DNA of 64,000 bases from SHZL01 sp963784425 (GTDB lineage: Bacteria > Pseudomonadota > Gammaproteobacteria > Xanthomonadales > SZUA-36), in NCBI GenBank assembly GCA_963784425.1, contig CAWARM010000011.1, positions 372,001-436,000 on the forward strand, in the 5' to 3' direction. Both the position numbers and the translations under genes were made by a program. This document shows, in pieces, positions 1 through 8,835 of this stretch; within the stretch, counting starts at the first letter, position 1, and the number at the start of each line of letters is the position of its first letter. The notes beneath the pieces were generated by a model. It saw only the letters and a list, made by a program, of their open reading frames with translations. It was not told the origin of the DNA and ran no database searches.

Positions 1-57
1 GCGGGTGAATTCCGGCATGTCTGCCGGGTAGCTGGGGGAAAGCAACAGGACATTCAT
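1..57 (-). CDS. N-terminus of an ATP-grasp-like protein (partial, runs off left edge)
   Basis: Only the first 19 codons of a leftward gene are inside the window. The peptide begins MNVLLLSPSYP and continues ADMPEFTR. This resembles the beta-strand start of the ATP-grasp protein encoded at 1666 (MNIIFIEPSFP, then a similar EFVRGL element), so I infer a paralogous ATP-grasp ligase divergent from glgA. No strong ribosome binding site is visible and the 57-bp gap to glgA would hold both promoters. The short length makes this tentative. Confidence 0.5.
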   Translation of the reverse strand, partial: MNVLLLSPSYPADMPEFTR

Positions 58-114
58 GATTTGCGCAGGACAACGCCATGGTGGAAACCGGTAGAATAAC
101 GCACTAAAGGCAGG

Positions 115-1605
115 ATGGAGAATGGCAAGCGCATGGCTGACCAGGCACTGAAAATCTGCATGACAAGTTCGGAGTTAACCCCGCTGGCTAAAACCGGGGG
201 GCTGGCCGATGTGACTGCCGCCTTGGCCAGCTACCTCGACCGGGAAGGCCATGACGTACGCGTGTTGATCCCGTTCTATTCAAGCATCGATACCACCGGG
301 CTGCTGGTGACGCCGGTCGATTTCCTGCAGAACCTGACTATCCAGCTGGGCCCGCATGCGGTGCGTTATTCCATTGATACGGCCGCCCTGCCCGGCAAAA
401 CACTCGGTATCTACCTGCTGCGCTGCCCGGAATTGTATGACCGCCCCGGAATCTATACCTCCGGTGCCGATGAGCATTTGCGCTTCATCCTGTTGTCCCG
501 GGCAGCCATTGAAATGTGCCAGCACATGGGCTTTGCCCCGGACATTTTCCATTGCCACGACTGGCATACCTCTCTCATCCCCATGTACCTGAAGACATAC
601 TATGAGTGGGACCGCCTGTTCGCCCACACCCGGTCGGTGCTGACCATTCACAATATTGGTTACCAGGGAGTGTTTGGCGCGCGCATTTTACCGGACATGG
701 GAATGGCCGATCGCAGCGACAAGTTGCACCAGGAAGACCTGGCTCTGGAGAGGGTCAATTTCCTGAAAACCGGCGTGCTGTATGCCGACGTGCTCACCAC
801 GGTCAGCCCCGGTTATGCACGGGAGATCCTCACGCCCGAATATGGCATGGGCCTGCACGACCTGTTGCAACAGCGGCGCGAGTCCCTGGTCGGCATCCTG
901 AACGGAGTGGACTTCGAAGAATGGAACCCCGAAAACGATGACCTGATCCCCTATTCCTATGGCCAGCGGCATATGACGGGCAAGAGGAAAAACAAGCTCG
1001 CCCTGATGAAGGAACTGAAACTGGACAGCAGCGATGACATGCCACTGCTGGCCATGGTCAGCCGCCTGACCTACCAGAAAGGCATTGAGCTGGTGCAGAA
1101 AGTCGTGCCCAGCTTGATGCAACAAAGGCGCTTTGCCTTCGTCGTGCTGGGTAGCGGCGAACCACGCTACGAACAGTTTTTCAACTGGCTGCAGCAGCAT
1201 TATTCCGATCGCGTTTGTTTTTACCGCGGATTCAGTAATCAACTGGCACACTGGATTGAAGCCGGCAGCGACCTGTTCCTTATGCCCTCCCGCTTTGAGC
1301 CTTGCGGCCTGAACCAGATGTACAGCTTGCGCTATGGCACCGTCCCCATCGTACGCAACACCGGCGGCCTGGCAGATTCGGTGCAGTTGTTTGATCCGCG
1401 CGAAGGCACAGGCACGGGCATCGTGTTCGATGATTTCAACGAAGTCGCCATGAACTGGGCGCTCAATGCGGGGCTGGATTTGTACCAGGACAAAAAGACC
1501 TGGCGCAAACTGGTGCGCAATGGCATGTTGATGGACCATTCCTGGGAACGCCAGGGGCGGATCTACGTGGACCTTTACCGGCAACTGCTTGGGCGCCAGC
1601 GCTGA
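115..1605 (+). CDS. glgA: Glycogen synthase (ADP-glucose type)
   Basis: GT5 glycogen synthase, transferring glucose from ADP-glucose to the non-reducing end of alpha-1,4-glucan in the cytoplasm. The ADP-glucose-binding KTGGLADV motif lies near residue 25. The C-terminal GT-B signature EPCGLNQMYSLRYGT is followed by a second GGLADS element near residue 430. Length (about 490 residues) is normal for the family. The first ATG (115) has AAGG four bases upstream. The in-frame ATG at 133 has GGAG twelve bases upstream and gives an N-terminus closer to the family norm, so either may be used. An ATP-grasp gene follows in the same direction after 60 bp. Confidence 0.95.
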   Translation: MENGKRMADQALKICMTSSELTPLAKTGGLADVTAALASYLDREGHDVRVLIPFYSSIDTTGLLVTPVDFLQNLTIQLGPHAVRYSIDTAALPGKTLGIYLLRCPELYDRPGIYTSGADEHLRFILLSRAAIEMCQHMGFAPDIFHCHDWHTSLIPMYLKTYYEWDRLFAHTRSVLTIHNIGYQGVFGARILPDMGMADRSDKLHQEDLALERVNFLKTGVLYADVLTTVSPGYAREILTPEYGMGLHDLLQQRRESLVGILNGVDFEEWNPENDDLIPYSYGQRHMTGKRKNKLALMKELKLDSSDDMPLLAMVSRLTYQKGIELVQKVVPSLMQQRRFAFVVLGSGEPRYEQFFNWLQQHYSDRVCFYRGFSNQLAHWIEAGSDLFLMPSRFEPCGLNQMYSLRYGTVPIVRNTGGLADSVQLFDPREGTGTGIVFDDFNEVAMNWALNAGLDLYQDKKTWRKLVRNGMLMDHSWERQGRIYVDLYRQLLGRQR

Positions 1606-1665
1606 TCTCCGGACCAGCATGACAGCCGGGGCCCCGGCCAACAGAACCGCGAGCGAGAAAACCGC

Positions 1666-2886
1666 ATGAACATTATTTTTATCGAGCCGTCTTTTCCCTA
1701 TAACCAGAAAGAATTTGTGCGCGGCCTGCACCTGGCAGGCGCGCGGGTCATAGGCATTGGCGAACGCCCCCGGGAATACCTGCCGGATGATGTAAAAAGC
1801 TGGCTGAGTTCCTACGTGCAGGTGCAGTCCGTGGTGCACGAGCCCTCGCTGTTGCGCGCAGTGCAGGAAGTGCAGAAAAAGTGCTGGGTCGACCGCCTGG
1901 AGGCCACGGTGGAAGCACACATCATGGCGGCCGCCAAGGTGCGTGAAGCCACCGGCATACCCGGCACCTCGCTGCGCACTGCCTACCTGTGCCGGGACAA
2001 GCCGGCCATGAAAGAAGAGCTGCGTAAAGCGGGCATCCCCTGCGCCCAGTCCACCCGTGCAGAGAACCCCCGGCACGCCCGCGAGTTTGCCGCGAAACTG
2101 GGCTATCCCCTGATCATCAAGCCGCCGGCCGGGGCCGGGGCCTCCGGCACCTGGAAAGTCCGCCATGAGCGGGAACTGGAGCAAGTCATCGTGGAGTCCG
2201 GATTGGCAGATGGCGTGGCCGTGGCCATCGAGGAATTCGTCGAAGGGCATGAAGGTTTTCTCGATACCCTGACCATCAATAACGAGGTGACGCATGAGTT
2301 CATCACGCACTATTACCCGAATGTCCTGACCGCCATGCGCGAGCGCTGGATCTCACCGCAGATGATCACCACCAACCGCATCGAAGCGCCGGGCTACCGC
2401 GAGGTCCGGCAAATGGCCCGCGACGTCATCCGCGTGCTGGACATCGGCACTTCGGCCACGCACATGGAATGGTTTGCCGGCCCCAGGGGCCTGAAATTTT
2501 CCGAGATTGGATGCAGGCCGCCGGGAGTGGGCCAGTGGGATGTTTACAACGCGGCCGACGAGTTTGACCTGTACTTTGAATGGGCCTGCGCGCTGACCCA
2601 TGGCCGGGCGAACACGGCGCCATCGCGGCGCTATGCTGCCGGCATGATTGCATTACGACCTTCGCATGATGGACGAATCGCGGGGTATTCAGGCCTTGAT
2701 ACCATCCAGAAAGCATGGGGTGACTGCATTGTGGCTTCGCACTTCCCCAGCCCGGGCACCCCCACCCAGTCGGTGGAAGGCGGCTACATGGCCAACGCCT
2801 GGATGCGCGTGCGCCACCCCGATTACGACGTGCTGCGCCACATCATGAACACCATCGGGGAAACGGTAAAGGTTCACGCTGGTTGA
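1666..2886 (+). CDS. ATP-grasp domain protein in the glycogen locus
   Basis: A 406-residue soluble protein with a Rossmann-like preATP-grasp start (MNIIFIEPSFP). A central ATP-grasp fold follows, with the glycine-rich loop IIKPPAGAGASGTWKV near residue 155, an acidic IEEFVEGHEGF element and a late metal-binding FSEIGCRPPG segment. This is the carbamoyl-phosphate-synthetase/carboxylase type of ATP-grasp, which forms an acyl-phosphate and couples it to an amine or other nucleophile. The substrate is unknown. It sits 60 bp after glgA in the same orientation, so co-transcription is likely. Another ATP-grasp start lies divergent at the left edge. Confidence 0.85.
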   Translation: MNIIFIEPSFPYNQKEFVRGLHLAGARVIGIGERPREYLPDDVKSWLSSYVQVQSVVHEPSLLRAVQEVQKKCWVDRLEATVEAHIMAAAKVREATGIPGTSLRTAYLCRDKPAMKEELRKAGIPCAQSTRAENPRHAREFAAKLGYPLIIKPPAGAGASGTWKVRHERELEQVIVESGLADGVAVAIEEFVEGHEGFLDTLTINNEVTHEFITHYYPNVLTAMRERWISPQMITTNRIEAPGYREVRQMARDVIRVLDIGTSATHMEWFAGPRGLKFSEIGCRPPGVGQWDVYNAADEFDLYFEWACALTHGRANTAPSRRYAAGMIALRPSHDGRIAGYSGLDTIQKAWGDCIVASHFPSPGTPTQSVEGGYMANAWMRVRHPDYDVLRHIMNTIGETVKVHAG

Positions 2887-3070
2887 GCTGTGTGAGTTCA
2901 TCGCTGGTCGGTGCCCCATTGATGCTGGTCATGCGCCCAGATTTCCAACAGGTCCCTTCTAGCCGCAATGAACCCACCTTGTCATGCAATTCCGTATCGC
3001 AAGGAATGGCAGCTTTCCTACATACAAAAATTCATTATCTTACTGTTATTACTTGATTTTTACTTAATTA

Positions 3071-3090
3071 TACTGTATATTTGTATAGTA
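3071..3090 (+). promoter_or_regulatory. Candidate LexA (SOS) box
   Basis: The 20-bp sequence TACTGTATATTTGTATAGTA matches the gammaproteobacterial LexA consensus (CTGT-N8-ACAG with AT-rich core) at 17 of 20 positions. The weak point is ATAG in place of ACAG in the right half-site. It overlaps a plausible -10 hexamer (TATACT, 3069-3074) and lies 20 bp before the start codon of the HNH endonuclease gene, a natural place for a repressor. REP13E12-type DUF222 genes in mycobacteria are known LexA targets, which makes the assignment more plausible. Confidence 0.5.
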
Positions 3091-3109
3091 TTAATTGAGG
3101 TACTAAATC

Positions 3110-4570
3110 ATGACCAAATCCAGCCCGCTACCCTCCACACAAATGACCCATCACCCCGATCCGGAGCGTGCCGAAGCGTTGCTCAGGCTGGGAGATGAGA
3201 TCACCGAGATGAGCGCCCACCTTGATGCCGGAACGTATCAATTGCTGCAACTGATCGGCCGTTTCGACCAACAGGACGGATGGCACGGTACGGGAATTCT
3301 TTCCTGTGCCCACTGGCTGAACTGGCGCTGCGGCTTGAATCTCGGCGCTGCCCGCGAACAGGTGCGGGTTGCTCGCGCTCTGCCCGGCTTGCCCAAAATC
3401 AGCGCAGCGTTTCGGGAAGGCCGGGTCAGTTACTCCAAGGTACGCGCAATGACCCGAGTCGCCACCGCTGGCAATGAGGAAGTGCTGCTGGACGTGGCAC
3501 TGGGTGGAACTGCCAACCACGTTGAACGCCAGGTGCGCGTGTACCGCAACATCAAGCGCAGTGACGCATTGAAGCTGGAAAATCTGCGCCATACACAACG
3601 CGAACTAAGCTGGTTCGAGGACGACGATGGTTCGTGGGTCTTCAAGGGACGCTTCACGCGTGAGCAAGGTGCGCTGATCAGCAAGGCACTGGATGCAGCG
3701 ATGGAGCAACTGTTCAGCGAGCAGAAAAACGTACCCGAGGACGTTTCTGCAGAAACGTCCCGCAGCCAGCCTTTGGAACATCCGGTGCCGCAAGGCGTCG
3801 CTTCCCGCAGGGCCGATGCACTCCAGCGGATGGCCGAAGCCTTCCTCTCCACTGAAGCAAGCAATGCTTCCAGTGGCGACCGCTATCTGGTCAACATCCA
3901 CACCGCAGCGGAAACGCTGAAAACCAATGGCACAGGCGCGGAATCTGAACTGGAAGACGGCGGCCACGTTTCTGCAGAAACGTCCCGGCGCCTGAGTTGT
4001 GATTGCTCTGTCGTGCATTGGCACGAACACTCAAACGGCGAACCGCTGAGTATCGGCCGCAAAGCCCGCACCGTACCGCCAGCCATTCGCCGCGCTTTGC
4101 AACGCCGCGACGGCGGTTGCCGCTTCCCCGGCTGCACCTGCACCCGCTTCGTCGATGCCCACCATATCATTCATTGGGCTGACGGCGGTGAAACGTCCAT
4201 GGAAAATCTGGTGCTGCTGTGCCGGCGGCATCACCGGCTGGTGCACGAGGAAGGTTTTGGTGTTCAGGCCGGATCATTCGGCAAGATCAACTTCACCTTG
4301 CCCAGCGGCAAAGTCATTCCGCCTTGCCCCGAACCAAATTTCTGCGGAAACGTCTTCGAACTCAAATCAAAAAACCGCCAGCTGGGCCTGAACATCACAC
4401 CGAAGACACCCGTTCCTTCCTGGCTCGGGGAGCGAATGGATTATTCGATTGCGGTGGAAGGCTTGTTGCGAAGGGAATCGTGCGCACAAGCGACCGCCGA
4501 CTCCTTCCCTACTGCCAATTCACCGGGACAGGCTCCGTCGGCAGATTCATCTTTTGCAGGAAGGCTTTGA
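3110..4570 (+). CDS. DUF222 / HNH endonuclease domain protein
   Basis: A 486-residue protein with an N-terminal DUF222 region (about residues 20-260). The C-terminal HNH nuclease has the typical RRDGGCRFPGC zinc element, DAHHIIHWADGG and LCRRHHRLVHE near residues 325-385. Family role is a REP13E12-like DNA endonuclease, often repetitive and mobile. GAGG precedes ATG 3110. The promoter region is far more AT-rich than the surroundings and carries a LexA-like box. An 18-bp perfect palindrome occurs twice inside the coding sequence, each time reading VSAETSR. The last 20 codons overlap, antisense, the end of a decayed TPR gene, so the C-terminal tail is probably not ancestral. Confidence 0.88.
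   Translation: MTKSSPLPSTQMTHHPDPERAEALLRLGDEITEMSAHLDAGTYQLLQLIGRFDQQDGWHGTGILSCAHWLNWRCGLNLGAAREQVRVARALPGLPKISAAFREGRVSYSKVRAMTRVATAGNEEVLLDVALGGTANHVERQVRVYRNIKRSDALKLENLRHTQRELSWFEDDDGSWVFKGRFTREQGALISKALDAAMEQLFSEQKNVPEDVSAETSRSQPLEHPVPQGVASRRADALQRMAEAFLSTEASNASSGDRYLVNIHTAAETLKTNGTGAESELEDGGHVSAETSRRLSCDCSVVHWHEHSNGEPLSIGRKARTVPPAIRRALQRRDGGCRFPGCTCTRFVDAHHIIHWADGGETSMENLVLLCRRHHRLVHEEGFGVQAGSFGKINFTLPSGKVIPPCPEPNFCGNVFELKSKNRQLGLNITPKTPVPSWLGERMDYSIAVEGLLRRESCAQATADSFPTANSPGQAPSADSSFAGRL
3741..3758. repeat. 18-bp palindromic repeat, copy 1 (inside HNH gene)
   Basis: ACGTTTCTGCAGAAACGT is a perfect palindrome. The same sequence recurs at 3966-3983 and a 15/18 match lies at 4336-4353. 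Copies 1 and 2 also share the next four bases (CCCG). They lie in the same codon phase and encode VSAET. The third copy is in a different codon phase. Confidence 0.9.
3966..3983. repeat. 18-bp palindromic repeat, copy 2 (inside HNH gene)
   Basis: Identical to the palindrome at 3741-3758, 225 bp downstream (a multiple of three, so in phase). A degenerate third copy at 4336-4353 differs at three positions and is read in another frame. A tandem peptide duplication alone would not explain that copy. Confidence 0.9.
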
Positions 4571-5686
4571 AGCGGGGGTCACCGGCAATATTCTTGAACA
4601 GCGGTTCGCCGACGATTTCGCCAAGCACAGGATCCTTCTGCAGGTAGGCTCGTTCGAGCCACTCGAGTGCGAGATCGTGATCACCGCGATACGCGTAGTT
4701 TTGAGCCACCCAATACGCACCGGTGTCTGCCCAATGCGCAATCTGCGCTTGCAGAGCCTCGTCCGCCTCGGCCTTGTGGCCGGCTGCTTGCAGCACGACC
4801 GGGAGGTACTTCAGTCGAGCCCACTCGTCAGGCTCCTCCAGCACCATTGCAAGTGCTGCCTCTGGTTTGCCCTCCGCCAACAACGTCTTACCGAGGTATG
4901 GTCGCGTCCAATAGAAGTCTGGCGCCACCTCGAGCAACTTTCTGTACGTACCTTCGGCCTCTTCGAATCTACCTGAGAGGTAATAGGTTGTTCCCAGGGT
5001 AAAGATCGTATAGGTATTTAATGGATCACGGTCCAGTGCCGCGCGACTTTGCCGCTCCGCTTCGTCCCAACGGCCGAGCGTATTAGAAAGTATTCCGGCG
5101 ATTTGCAGTGCAAACGGATTCGACGGATCAATGGCAAGAGCCCGCTGCCCTTCGCTCTCCGCAGCCGCCCAGTCCCAGTCCAAGGTCCGATAGATGTATT
5201 GGAGATTGGGCGTGTGCCTGCGCAAGATCCGGACTCAGCTGCAATGCGTGCTGTACTAACTCCCGCGCGTGTTCATAGCCTTCAATCGAGACTCAGCCAG
5301 CCACTGTCTGTCTTCACTATGATAGTTATCCGCCAACTGCGACCATGCTATGCCGTAGTCAGGATCAAGCGTGATTGCGTGTTCCAGATACTCGCCAGCT
5401 GCATTCAGCGTCGATTGGGTGTTCTGGAATGAAGCACTCAGGGCCTGTAGATACAACTGATAGGCTTCCAGGCTCTGTGTACCACCTTTGCGTCGATTCA
5501 ACTCGCCGCCCGCAAGCCGGATTTGCAGTGCCTGCACAATGGCGTCGGCGATCTCATCCTGTACCATGAAGATGTCATCCATGGGCCGGTCATAGGTTTC
5601 CGACCAGAGATGCGTGCTGTCGGCCGTGCGGACCAGCTGCGCGGTAATGCGTACAGTGTTGCCGAAACGATTGAGCCGCGAGAGAA
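4509..5686 (-). pseudogene. Decayed TPR / TolB-like regulator, 3' part only
   Basis: The region reads leftward as the C-terminal part of a family with an N-terminal winged-helix or cyclase domain, a TolB-like segment and TPRs. The recognisable start is GNTVRITAQLVRTADSTHLW followed by SETYDR, then several TPR units (for example a stretch ending AAGEYLEHAITLDPDYG) to the stop at 4509. Reading requires a frame change near 5275 and a return near 5210: the intervening codons give GYEHARELVQHALQLSPDLA in another frame. The N-terminal half is missing and the fragment abuts the end of malQ near 5686. I read it as a truncated, frameshifted remnant brought in with the HNH gene. Confidence 0.75.
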
Positions 5687-7091
5687 TTAGAGCCGGCCTG
5701 ATTCGCTCAGTGCCTGCCGCCAGTGCCCTGCCCCAGCGGCGGCCCCAATAGCGGCAAGTTGCTGCCACGAAAACCTCCAGCCCCACTGTCCTTGCGCTCT
5801 GCCGGGCGTATTCATTCTCGCCCCGGAGCCAAGGCGCAAGAGGTCCTGCAAGGGAATGATGGCGAGCCTGCAGGATCGAATCCAGCGCAGCCTGCACCAG
5901 GGCGTCGGGCATGGAGTGATGTGTGCTGCCCAGCACGTCCCACACCTGCTGCCTGTTTTCTGCACTTAACGATGCAAACCATCCCAGCGTCGTGTCGTTA
6001 TCGTGCGTGCCGGTGTAGGCGACCCCCTGTTCCTCGTGGTTGCGGGGTAAATGCGGATTGTCTTCACTGCCGTCAAATGCAAACTGCAGCACATGCATGC
6101 CGGGCAAGCCGAACTTATGCCGCAAGGCTTCGACTTCCGGGGTGATGATGCCGAGGTTCTCCGCCACCAAAGGCAGCGGGCCCAGTTCCATGGTCAGGCG
6201 TTGCAGCAAGGGTTTTCCCGGGACCTTGCGCCACTGACCATCCGCGGCAGTGCGTCCAGGCAGGGCCGGAATTTCCCAGGTGGCGACCAGGCCGCGAAAA
6301 TGATCCCAGCGCAACAGGTCAAAGCGGCGGCACTCATGTGCCAGGCGGTCGCGCCACCAGGCGAAGTTATTGGCCTGCATTCGTTCCCAGTCAAATACCG
6401 GGTTGTCCCAGCATTGGCCCAACTCGGTAAACGCATCGGGCGGAACGCCGGCTACGTGGGTAGCCTGCCCGTGGCTGTCGAGGCGAAATTCGTGTGGCCT
6501 GGCCCACACATCCGCGCTGTCGGCGACCACGAACATGGGCAAATCGCCATATAACAGGATACCGCGCTGCTGTGCTGCGCTGCGCAGGCTCATCCATGCC
6601 TGGTTGAACAGGTACTGCTGCCTGATGCATTGGCCAAGGACAGCAGAATGACTGCGGGCAAAATCGTTCAGGGCATCCGGGTCACGCTGGCGTAAAGGCA
6701 GCGGCCATTGCCACCAGGGACTACCCCCCTGCGCTTGCCGGATGGCGGTGAACAGCGCATAGCCTTCGAGCCAACCGGCTTCACGTGCACGAAACTGTGC
6801 CAGGTCGCTGTCATCCACTTCACTGCTGTGCAGTTCCTCGGGAATCAGCCGGGGGTTACCGGCGAATGCCGAATCAGGGCTGTACGGTGAACCCCTGGGC
6901 CCTGCCGGGCCGAGCGGCAGCATCTGCCAGGCGGAAAATCCTGCCCCTTGCAGGAAATCCATGAAACGCACAGCGTCCGCACCAAGGGTGCCCGAAGGCA
7001 AAGACGTGGGATGCAGCAAGACGCCGGCTTGGCGCCGCTCCAGCACCGGTCGCTCACGTGCCGGGCCCTGCTTATCCATGGGGTCCTTCAT
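5687..7091 (-). CDS. malQ: 4-alpha-glucanotransferase (amylomaltase), with an apparent frameshift
   Basis: GH77 disproportionating enzyme acting on malto-oligosaccharides from glycogen breakdown. N-terminal GVLLHPTSLPSG is diagnostic. Catalytic elements LRWDHFRG (nucleophile Asp), VAENLGIITPEV (acid/base Glu) and YTGTHDNDTTLGW (transition-state Asp) are intact. Near 5867 one extra base shifts the frame. The true C-terminus IIPLQDLLRLGSGARMNTPG continues in the +1 frame and stops at 5687, giving about 467 residues. In the uncorrected frame translation runs into the neighbouring TPR remnant, which would falsely look like a MalQ-TPR fusion. Its start overlaps the GH57 stop by 4 bp, so the two are translationally coupled. 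Confidence 0.88.
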
Positions 7092-8818
7092 GTGCTGCTG
7101 CGCATTGCTCCGGTCATTCCTGGCGGCTGGTCGGTATTCGGGCCACTGGCTGAGTTGAGACCGGAGTTAATGGGCACATCCAGCGCCACCGGCGGCGGCG
7201 CGCTTATAAGTTGGTACAGGCCCGCCAGTTGTTGCCGGTACAAAAGGTCAAATGCTGGGCCGTCCTCCAGCCGGTTGTCCTCGCCCAGCCACCAGAACCA
7301 ATCCGATGCTTCGCACACGGCCAACTGCCGCAGGACCGCGAACACCCACGGCCCGGGCTCGCGTTGTTCCTGCGCTGCTGCAGTTAGTTCCGGCGCGAGG
7401 GCAAGATCCACAGCGGACTTGGCATTGATGAGTAAATCCCAGGCGCGGTTTTTCGCGGGATCGCCCACCCAGGTGGAAAATGTGCCGTACACCCAACTGC
7501 CCGCCACCAGCCTGGACAGCTGCAGCGGTGCATGCCGGGGCAATACCGCCGAGAACGTGGTCAGGCGGATGCGCGGATGTGAGCCCAGCCTCTCGTACAG
7601 AAGCGTCAGGAACTCAGCGGCGTTGCGCGGAAAATGTTCCCAGGCATTTTCGCCATCCATGATGATGCTGAGCACGGCTTCTTCCGGGCCTGCGCTGTCT
7701 GCGCTGTGCTCAATTCGCCTGACCAGGTCGTCCACGGCATCGCCGGCCGGCCACTTTGAATACTCAAAGCCGATGCGGTCTGACAGTTCATCGTCGCGAA
7801 AGAAACAGGCCGGTGAAACAATTTCGCCGCCGGGTGCGGCCATTTGCCATGGGTGCAGGTGAGCCGCTGACACCGACACTGGCACTGCCTCCGGCAGGCT
7901 GTTATACAATACTTTGGCACCGCTCGCCGTCCAGACAAAACCGTGGTGTGAGAGTTGCGCCAACGTCACCTCGCTGATCCCCCCTTCGGATGGCCAACAA
8001 CCCATCGGAGTTCGCCCAAACGCCTGCCGGAACACGCGCACCGCCTCGGATAGATGCCAGTCGCAGCGTGCCGTTCCGCCGGGATAGCCTGCGGATGGGA
8101 GCGGTGCATGCGGCATGGATTCGTGCGCACACTGCAGTTCCTGCAACAAGGGCAGTATGGGGTGTGCAAACGGCGTGACGGACAACTCCACGCGCCCCGC
8201 TTCGGCCAGCGCACGGTAGCGTGGCAACAGGCCGCCACACACCTCCCCCACCAGTTGCAGCAATGCGTGCCGGTCAGCGGCGCTATAGCCCCCCACTTTC
8301 TCCTGCAGAGCTACCGGCAATGCTTCACTGCGCACCGACTCACCCAGCCAGGCCAGCACGTACCAGACCAGCAGGTCATCGAGTTGCTGCCGCGGCAGTA
8401 AGCGTCCTTCAGCCAGCGCCTGTTTGGCCTCCCCGTGCAGGCGCGCATACGCTGCAAAGCGACTCTTCATCATCGCCTCGTTAACGCGCAACAGCGAGCG
8501 CATCAGGGTGGGCATTGAAGAATGGGTCGTTGTACCTTCCGGCACCTGGCCGGCAAGGGCGTCGAGGATTTCGTCGCGAATGGGAGTTGCGTGATCGAGG
8601 CAAGCGCGTATGCGTGCCGGGTAGTCCTGTAACTGTTCAATCAGGACCGGAGAAAAATTAACTACGGCGCGGGCAACAGGAATGTTTTCCAGGTGGGCCG
8701 CCATGTCGCTGTAGTCCTTGATGGCGTGCAGCCAAGTCCATGGCCGCAGGTAAGCGCCCTGGTAACGGTAATCCGGTTGATGCATGTGCCAACACAGGAC
8801 TACATTGAGCTTGCCCAT
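7088..8818 (-). CDS. Glycoside hydrolase family 57 (alpha-amylase / glucanotransferase type)
   Basis: About 576 residues from MGKLNVVLCWHMHQPDYR, whose HQP is GH57 conserved region 1. MGCWPSEGGISE carries the expected catalytic Glu. IIMDGENAWEHF carries the conserved Asp region, and the remainder is the helical C-terminal part typical of this subgroup. It should hydrolyse or transfer alpha-1,4-glucan, consistent with glgC upstream and malQ downstream in one leftward operon. An upstream in-frame ATG at 8854 would overlap the end of glgC, but homology starts at 8818. Exact specificity (amylase, branching or transferase) cannot be read from the motifs. Confidence 0.9.
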   Translation of the reverse strand: MGKLNVVLCWHMHQPDYRYQGAYLRPWTWLHAIKDYSDMAAHLENIPVARAVVNFSPVLIEQLQDYPARIRACLDHATPIRDEILDALAGQVPEGTTTHSSMPTLMRSLLRVNEAMMKSRFAAYARLHGEAKQALAEGRLLPRQQLDDLLVWYVLAWLGESVRSEALPVALQEKVGGYSAADRHALLQLVGEVCGGLLPRYRALAEAGRVELSVTPFAHPILPLLQELQCAHESMPHAPLPSAGYPGGTARCDWHLSEAVRVFRQAFGRTPMGCWPSEGGISEVTLAQLSHHGFVWTASGAKVLYNSLPEAVPVSVSAAHLHPWQMAAPGGEIVSPACFFRDDELSDRIGFEYSKWPAGDAVDDLVRRIEHSADSAGPEEAVLSIIMDGENAWEHFPRNAAEFLTLLYERLGSHPRIRLTTFSAVLPRHAPLQLSRLVAGSWVYGTFSTWVGDPAKNRAWDLLINAKSAVDLALAPELTAAAQEQREPGPWVFAVLRQLAVCEASDWFWWLGEDNRLEDGPAFDLLYRQQLAGLYQLISAPPPVALDVPINSGLNSASGPNTDQPPGMTGAMRSST

Positions 8819-8835
8819 CCGCTCTTCTGCCAGTC

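Noticed and set aside
688..2310. Long antisense frame of 540 codons over glgA and the ATP-grasp gene
   Set aside because: It is antisense to two clear enzymes, rich in His/Gln/Gly/Ala, and has no domain. It is a by-product of GC-rich codon use.
3010..3105. AT-rich stretch as a possible replication origin or attachment site
   Set aside because: No DnaA boxes, iterons or tRNA end are visible. A gene promoter with a LexA-like box explains it better.
5256..7091. MalQ-TPR fusion protein of 611 residues
   Set aside because: The conserved MalQ C-terminus is present in the next frame, so the fusion depends on a frameshift and is not a real architecture.
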